This document shows, one piece after another, positions 14,970 to 17,120 of a DNA stretch of 17,120 nucleotides. Each line of letters begins with the position of its first letter. The first letter of the stretch is position 1. The notes under the pieces were generated by a model. That model was not told where the DNA came from. It saw only the letters and a list, made by a program, of their open reading frames with translations, and searched no databases. The translations under genes and the position numbers were made by a program. Origin of the DNA: CAZCFB01 sp964511535 (GTDB lineage: Bacteria > Myxococcota_A > Polyangia > GCA-2747355 > CAZCFB01); assembly GCA_964511535.1 (NCBI GenBank), contig CAZEFW010000185.1:1-17120 (forward strand), read 5' to 3'.

Positions 14970-15299
14970 ATGGATAACCTGACGATCACGGTGATGAAGG
15001 ACGGGACGGTGACAAGCGACGCCAAGGGCGAGGTGTTCGACCTGGGCGGCTACGGCAAGCTGTTCGTGCACCAACATGTCAAGGTGGCGTCCAACGCCAG
15101 CCAGACGCTGCAGCTGCAGCACTCGGCCTTCAACGAGGACGGCGCCTTCGAGGACCTGGGCAGCACCCTCGACATCGTGTCCACCGGCAATGACACCCAG
15201 AACTACGAGAACTTCCTGCGCTACGTGCGGTTCGTGGCCAGCAGCAGCATCTCCACCCAGCCCACCCTGTCGCTGTACATGGTGGCCAAGGAGAGCTAA
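14970..15299 (+). CDS. small all-beta protein, array copy 2
   Basis: 109 residues, aligned end to end with the other array members: ITVMKDGTV, GEVFDL, VKVASNASQTLQLQHSA, NEDGAFEDLGST, DIVSTGN, FLRYVRFVASSSIS, TQPTLSLYMVAKE. GAGGAGA precedes the ATG. It begins 45 bases after copy 1 and shares with it a 53-base segment differing at one position (14700-14752 versus 15075-15127), far above the surrounding similarity. Its ends are most like copy 4 (ITVMKDGTV, STGN, Y-x-VAKE). A perfect 16-base palindrome follows directly after its stop. Soluble, no cysteine, no export signal. Function unknown; the array suggests subunits of one assembly. Confidence 0.88.
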   Translation: MDNLTITVMKDGTVTSDAKGEVFDLGGYGKLFVHQHVKVASNASQTLQLQHSAFNEDGAFEDLGSTLDIVSTGNDTQNYENFLRYVRFVASSSISTQPTLSLYMVAKES

Positions 15300-15315
15300 C
15301 TGGCCGCGCGGCCAG
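15300..15315. repeat. perfect 16-base palindrome between array copies 2 and 3
   Basis: CTGGCCGCGCGGCCAG is a perfect palindrome starting on the base after the stop codon of copy 2. In RNA it gives a 6-bp GC stem with a GCGC tetraloop, without a U-run. It could trim or stabilise the transcript between gene pairs, act as a partial terminator, or mark an old duplication junction. Confidence 0.6.
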
Positions 15316-15331
15316 AAGGGGAGGCAGGAGC

Positions 15332-15664
15332 ATGGCAAATAACCAGGTATTCACCCTGATCAAGGACGGGACCGTGGTCAGCGACAGCAAGGGCGAGGTG
15401 CTCGACCTGCTGGACTTTAGCCGGCTGCAGGTGGAGGTACGCGTCAAGGTGGCATCCAACGCCAGCCAGACCATTCAGCTGCAGCACGCCGCAGCCAACG
15501 AGGCAGACCTGTTCGTGGACCTCGGGCCCACCTACGCTCTCGACGCCGTGGGCAACGTGGTCAATAATTATGAGTCGTTCCTGCGCTACGTGCGCATGGT
15601 CGCCAGCGGCTCCATCAGCACCCAGCCCACCCTGTCGGTGGGCGTGGTGGCCAAGGAGTACTGA
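15332..15664 (+). CDS. small all-beta protein, array copy 3
   Basis: 110 residues with the shared frame: IKDGTVVSDSKGEVLDL, VRVKVASNASQTIQLQHAA, LFVDLGPTYALDAVGN, YESFLRYVRMVASGSIS, TQPTLSVGVVAKEY. A purine-rich ribosome site (GGGGAGG and AGGAG) precedes the ATG. It is closest to copy 1 at both ends (GEVLDL, V-GN, S-x-GVVAK) but to copy 2 in the middle (SDxKGEV, VKVASN, VAS-x-SIS). It departs from the others at ALDAVGN and in lacking the acidic NEDxAF turn (NEADLF). Its stop is three bases before copy 4, so the two are translated together. Function unknown. Confidence 0.88.
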   Translation: MANNQVFTLIKDGTVVSDSKGEVLDLLDFSRLQVEVRVKVASNASQTIQLQHAAANEADLFVDLGPTYALDAVGNVVNNYESFLRYVRMVASGSISTQPTLSVGVVAKEY

Positions 15665-15667
15665 CAG

Positions 15668-15997
15668 ATGATGAACCGTGCCATTACCGTGATGAAGGAC
15701 GGCACCGTGGTCAGCAACGAGCGGGGCCGCGTTTACGACCTGGAGGCGTACAAGAAGATCCACGCGCAGGTGTACGTCAAGGTGGCCGCCAACAGCAGCC
15801 AGACCCTGCAGCTGGAGCACTCGGCGGTGGACGACGAGGACGCCTTCACCAACCTCGGCAGCACCATCGACATCGCCTCCACCGGAAACAAGGTCTCCTC
15901 CATCGACGCCTTCCTGCGCTTCGTCCGCATCAAGGCCAGCGGAAGCATTACGACCCAGCCGACGCTGTCGATCTACCTGGTGGCGAAGGAAAACTGA
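15668..15997 (+). CDS. small all-beta protein, array copy 4
   Basis: 109 residues, the last array member: ITVMKDGTVVSNERGRVYDL, VYVKVAANSSQTLQLEHSA, DDEDAFTNLGSTIDIASTGN, FLRFVRIKASGSIT, TQPTLSIYLVAKEN. The ATG at 15668 (rather than 15671) matches copy 2 in register and has AAGGAG nine bases upstream, inside the end of copy 3. It is the most diverged copy in the N-terminal half (AQVYV, LEHS, DDED) and pairs with copy 2 at the ends but copy 1 in the middle (VAAN, NLG, KASGSI). No terminator is evident before the next gene 83 bases on, so the lipoprotein gene may be co-transcribed. Soluble, no cysteine, no signal; function unknown. Confidence 0.88.
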   Translation: MMNRAITVMKDGTVVSNERGRVYDLEAYKKIHAQVYVKVAANSSQTLQLEHSAVDDEDAFTNLGSTIDIASTGNKVSSIDAFLRFVRIKASGSITTQPTLSIYLVAKEN

Positions 15998-16080
15998 GGG
16001 GACGGCCACAATTAGCCGGGACCTCATGGGCTAGACGGGTTCTGGGGCGGCGGCGGATGGAGCCTTGGAGGTGAATGGCG

Positions 16081-17120
16081 ATGCGCCTGCCTGTCAGAAT
16101 AGTTGTGATTTTGGGGCTGATTGCGCTGCCAGGATGTCGGCAGGAGACGCCAGCCAATCAAGGTGACGCGACCATTCCTGCGGATCTAATGGGTCCTGTT
16201 GACTGGATGAAGCGACCCGATAAGCTCGCTGATTCCAGGTCAGCAATCCCGGTGGATTCTACCGCGCCTGATCTGAATTCTCGGCCGCTGGCACCGTGGA
16301 TACTGCTAAGCGACGGCTACAAGATAGGGCAATCGTTGGTAGCCTCAGATAAATATGGCTATATATACGTTGCTGGCTCACATACGGGTGTAGTTAGCTA
16401 CGGTGGAATAAGCTTCGGGAAATCTGCCATAGAAGGGCTTTTTGTGCTGAAACTTAACCCACGTGGCAAGGCGATCTGGGCATATTCAATGGAATGCGCT
16501 GATACGGACTGGTATTACAGCAGGTGCTGGCCTCAGAGCATTACATTCGACAATGCAGGGGCTGTTTATTTGGGCGGGAAATTCAGCGGCAATCTACAGT
16601 TTGGGACCAAGGCAAGCCTGAATTCTCTGGATAAGGGGAAAGGCGGAAAATATAGCTACGACGACGGATTTATAGCAAAGTGGAGTTCGGCGGGCGTCCT
16701 CGAGTGGGCCCATGAGATCGGCCAGGATAACGAGATAGAGAGCATTGAGAGCATGGCCTTCGACGGAAAGCACGGCCTCTATCTTGTGGGCTTATTCTCT
16801 CACGGATCAAATTTCGGCACACAGAAATTGGACCAGGGAACCAAGGGTCACAGCAAAACGCTGGTTGTAAGAGTGGATACCAAGGGCAAATTTTCCTGGG
16901 CTGCGTACGCCAGTGATAAGTGTACTACTACCGGCACATGTCGGGCGTGGGCAGGCCCGTGTTTTGTTGATAGCAGCGGCCAGTGCATGTTTCTGGGTGC
17001 AACAAAGGGCAGCGTTTCGCTCGGGAAATACAAGGTGACTTCCAGCGCCCGCATCGTTGCCACGGTGAATCGCAAGGGACAATTTACCTGGCTGAAGACG
17101 CACTCAATGTTGTTGGCTCG
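16081..17120 (+). CDS. lipoprotein with SBBP-like propeller repeats, cut by the window edge
   Basis: 346 codons visible and still open at the right edge. MRLPVRIVVILGLIALPGC gives a lipoprotein signal with Cys19. The ATG at 16081 is preferred to the in-frame ATG at 16075 because GGAGG (16067-16071) is nine bases before it. After a Pro/Asp-rich linker of about 60 residues come roughly 60-70-residue repeats of one pattern: GYIYVAGSHTG ... SFGK ... LFVLKLNPRGKAIWAYS; GAVYLGGKFSG ... QFGT ... GFIAKWSSAGVLEWAHE; GLYLVGLFSHGSNFGT ... LVVRVDTKGKFSWAAYA; a fourth begins GQCMFLGATKG. This matches the SBBP-type beta-propeller repeat of bacterial surface proteins, giving binding or scaffold roles. Codons such as ATA, TTA and AGA are frequent and GC is visibly lower than in neighbours, a sign of separate origin. 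Likely surface-exposed; ligand unknown. Confidence 0.85.
   Translation, partial: MRLPVRIVVILGLIALPGCRQETPANQGDATIPADLMGPVDWMKRPDKLADSRSAIPVDSTAPDLNSRPLAPWILLSDGYKIGQSLVASDKYGYIYVAGSHTGVVSYGGISFGKSAIEGLFVLKLNPRGKAIWAYSMECADTDWYYSRCWPQSITFDNAGAVYLGGKFSGNLQFGTKASLNSLDKGKGGKYSYDDGFIAKWSSAGVLEWAHEIGQDNEIESIESMAFDGKHGLYLVGLFSHGSNFGTQKLDQGTKGHSKTLVVRVDTKGKFSWAAYASDKCTTTGTCRAWAGPCFVDSSGQCMFLGATKGSVSLGKYKVTSSARIVATVNRKGQFTWLKTHSMLLA

Overview
The window is GC-rich for most of its length and reads like a Gram-negative bacterium of the Myxococcota / former Deltaproteobacteria type. The evidence is a Lol/FtsX-type ABC exporter with an outer-membrane beta-barrel, lipoproteins with Asp/Pro/Lys-rich linkers and Cys-rich repeats, a trypsin-like lipoprotein behind a textbook sigma-54 promoter, and propeller-type repeats in a surface lipoprotein. 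The taxonomic call is inference; no rRNA, tRNA, CRISPR array or complete mobile element is visible.

Layout. 175-951 (-) encodes a secreted protein of unknown function. 7115-1116 (-) is one tight operon: TetR/AcrR regulator, periplasmic LolA-like lipoprotein-sorting protein, two FtsX/MacB-type permeases, a LolD-type ATPase and an outer-membrane beta-barrel. Gaps are 16 bases or less (one ATGA overlap), and the barrel appears to start inside or just after the ATPase end. Together they look like a regulated envelope-spanning lipid or lipoprotein export route. 7952-7305 (-) is a lipoprotein with a repetitive stalk and two exactly registered 8-Cys repeats, followed by a good intrinsic terminator. 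Facing it, 8091-11570 (+) is a two-gene unit: a fused ADP-forming acyl-CoA synthetase and a sodium:solute symporter starting at the very next base. Import followed by activation of a small carboxylate is the natural reading.

11571-12582 holds a sigma-54 regulatory region (short GGATACA-type repeats, then a perfect -24/-12 element) driving a trypsin-like protease. 12699-13238 (-) is a small protein of unknown function. 13446-13990 is a repeat island next to a 5'-truncated Y1/REP-associated transposase remnant, with one repeat interrupted by an 82-base hairpin-bearing insert.

14592-15997 (+) is the most unusual part: four consecutive genes for 109-110-residue paralogues of one small, probably all-beta protein, with no signal peptide and no cysteine. 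The first and third, and the second and fourth, look alike at the protein ends, while the middles pair differently, suggesting duplication of a two-gene unit plus gene conversion. Upstream is a run of ten C's beside a possible -10 element. 16081 to the right edge is the start of a lipoprotein with SBBP-like propeller repeats and visibly lower GC, cut by the window end.
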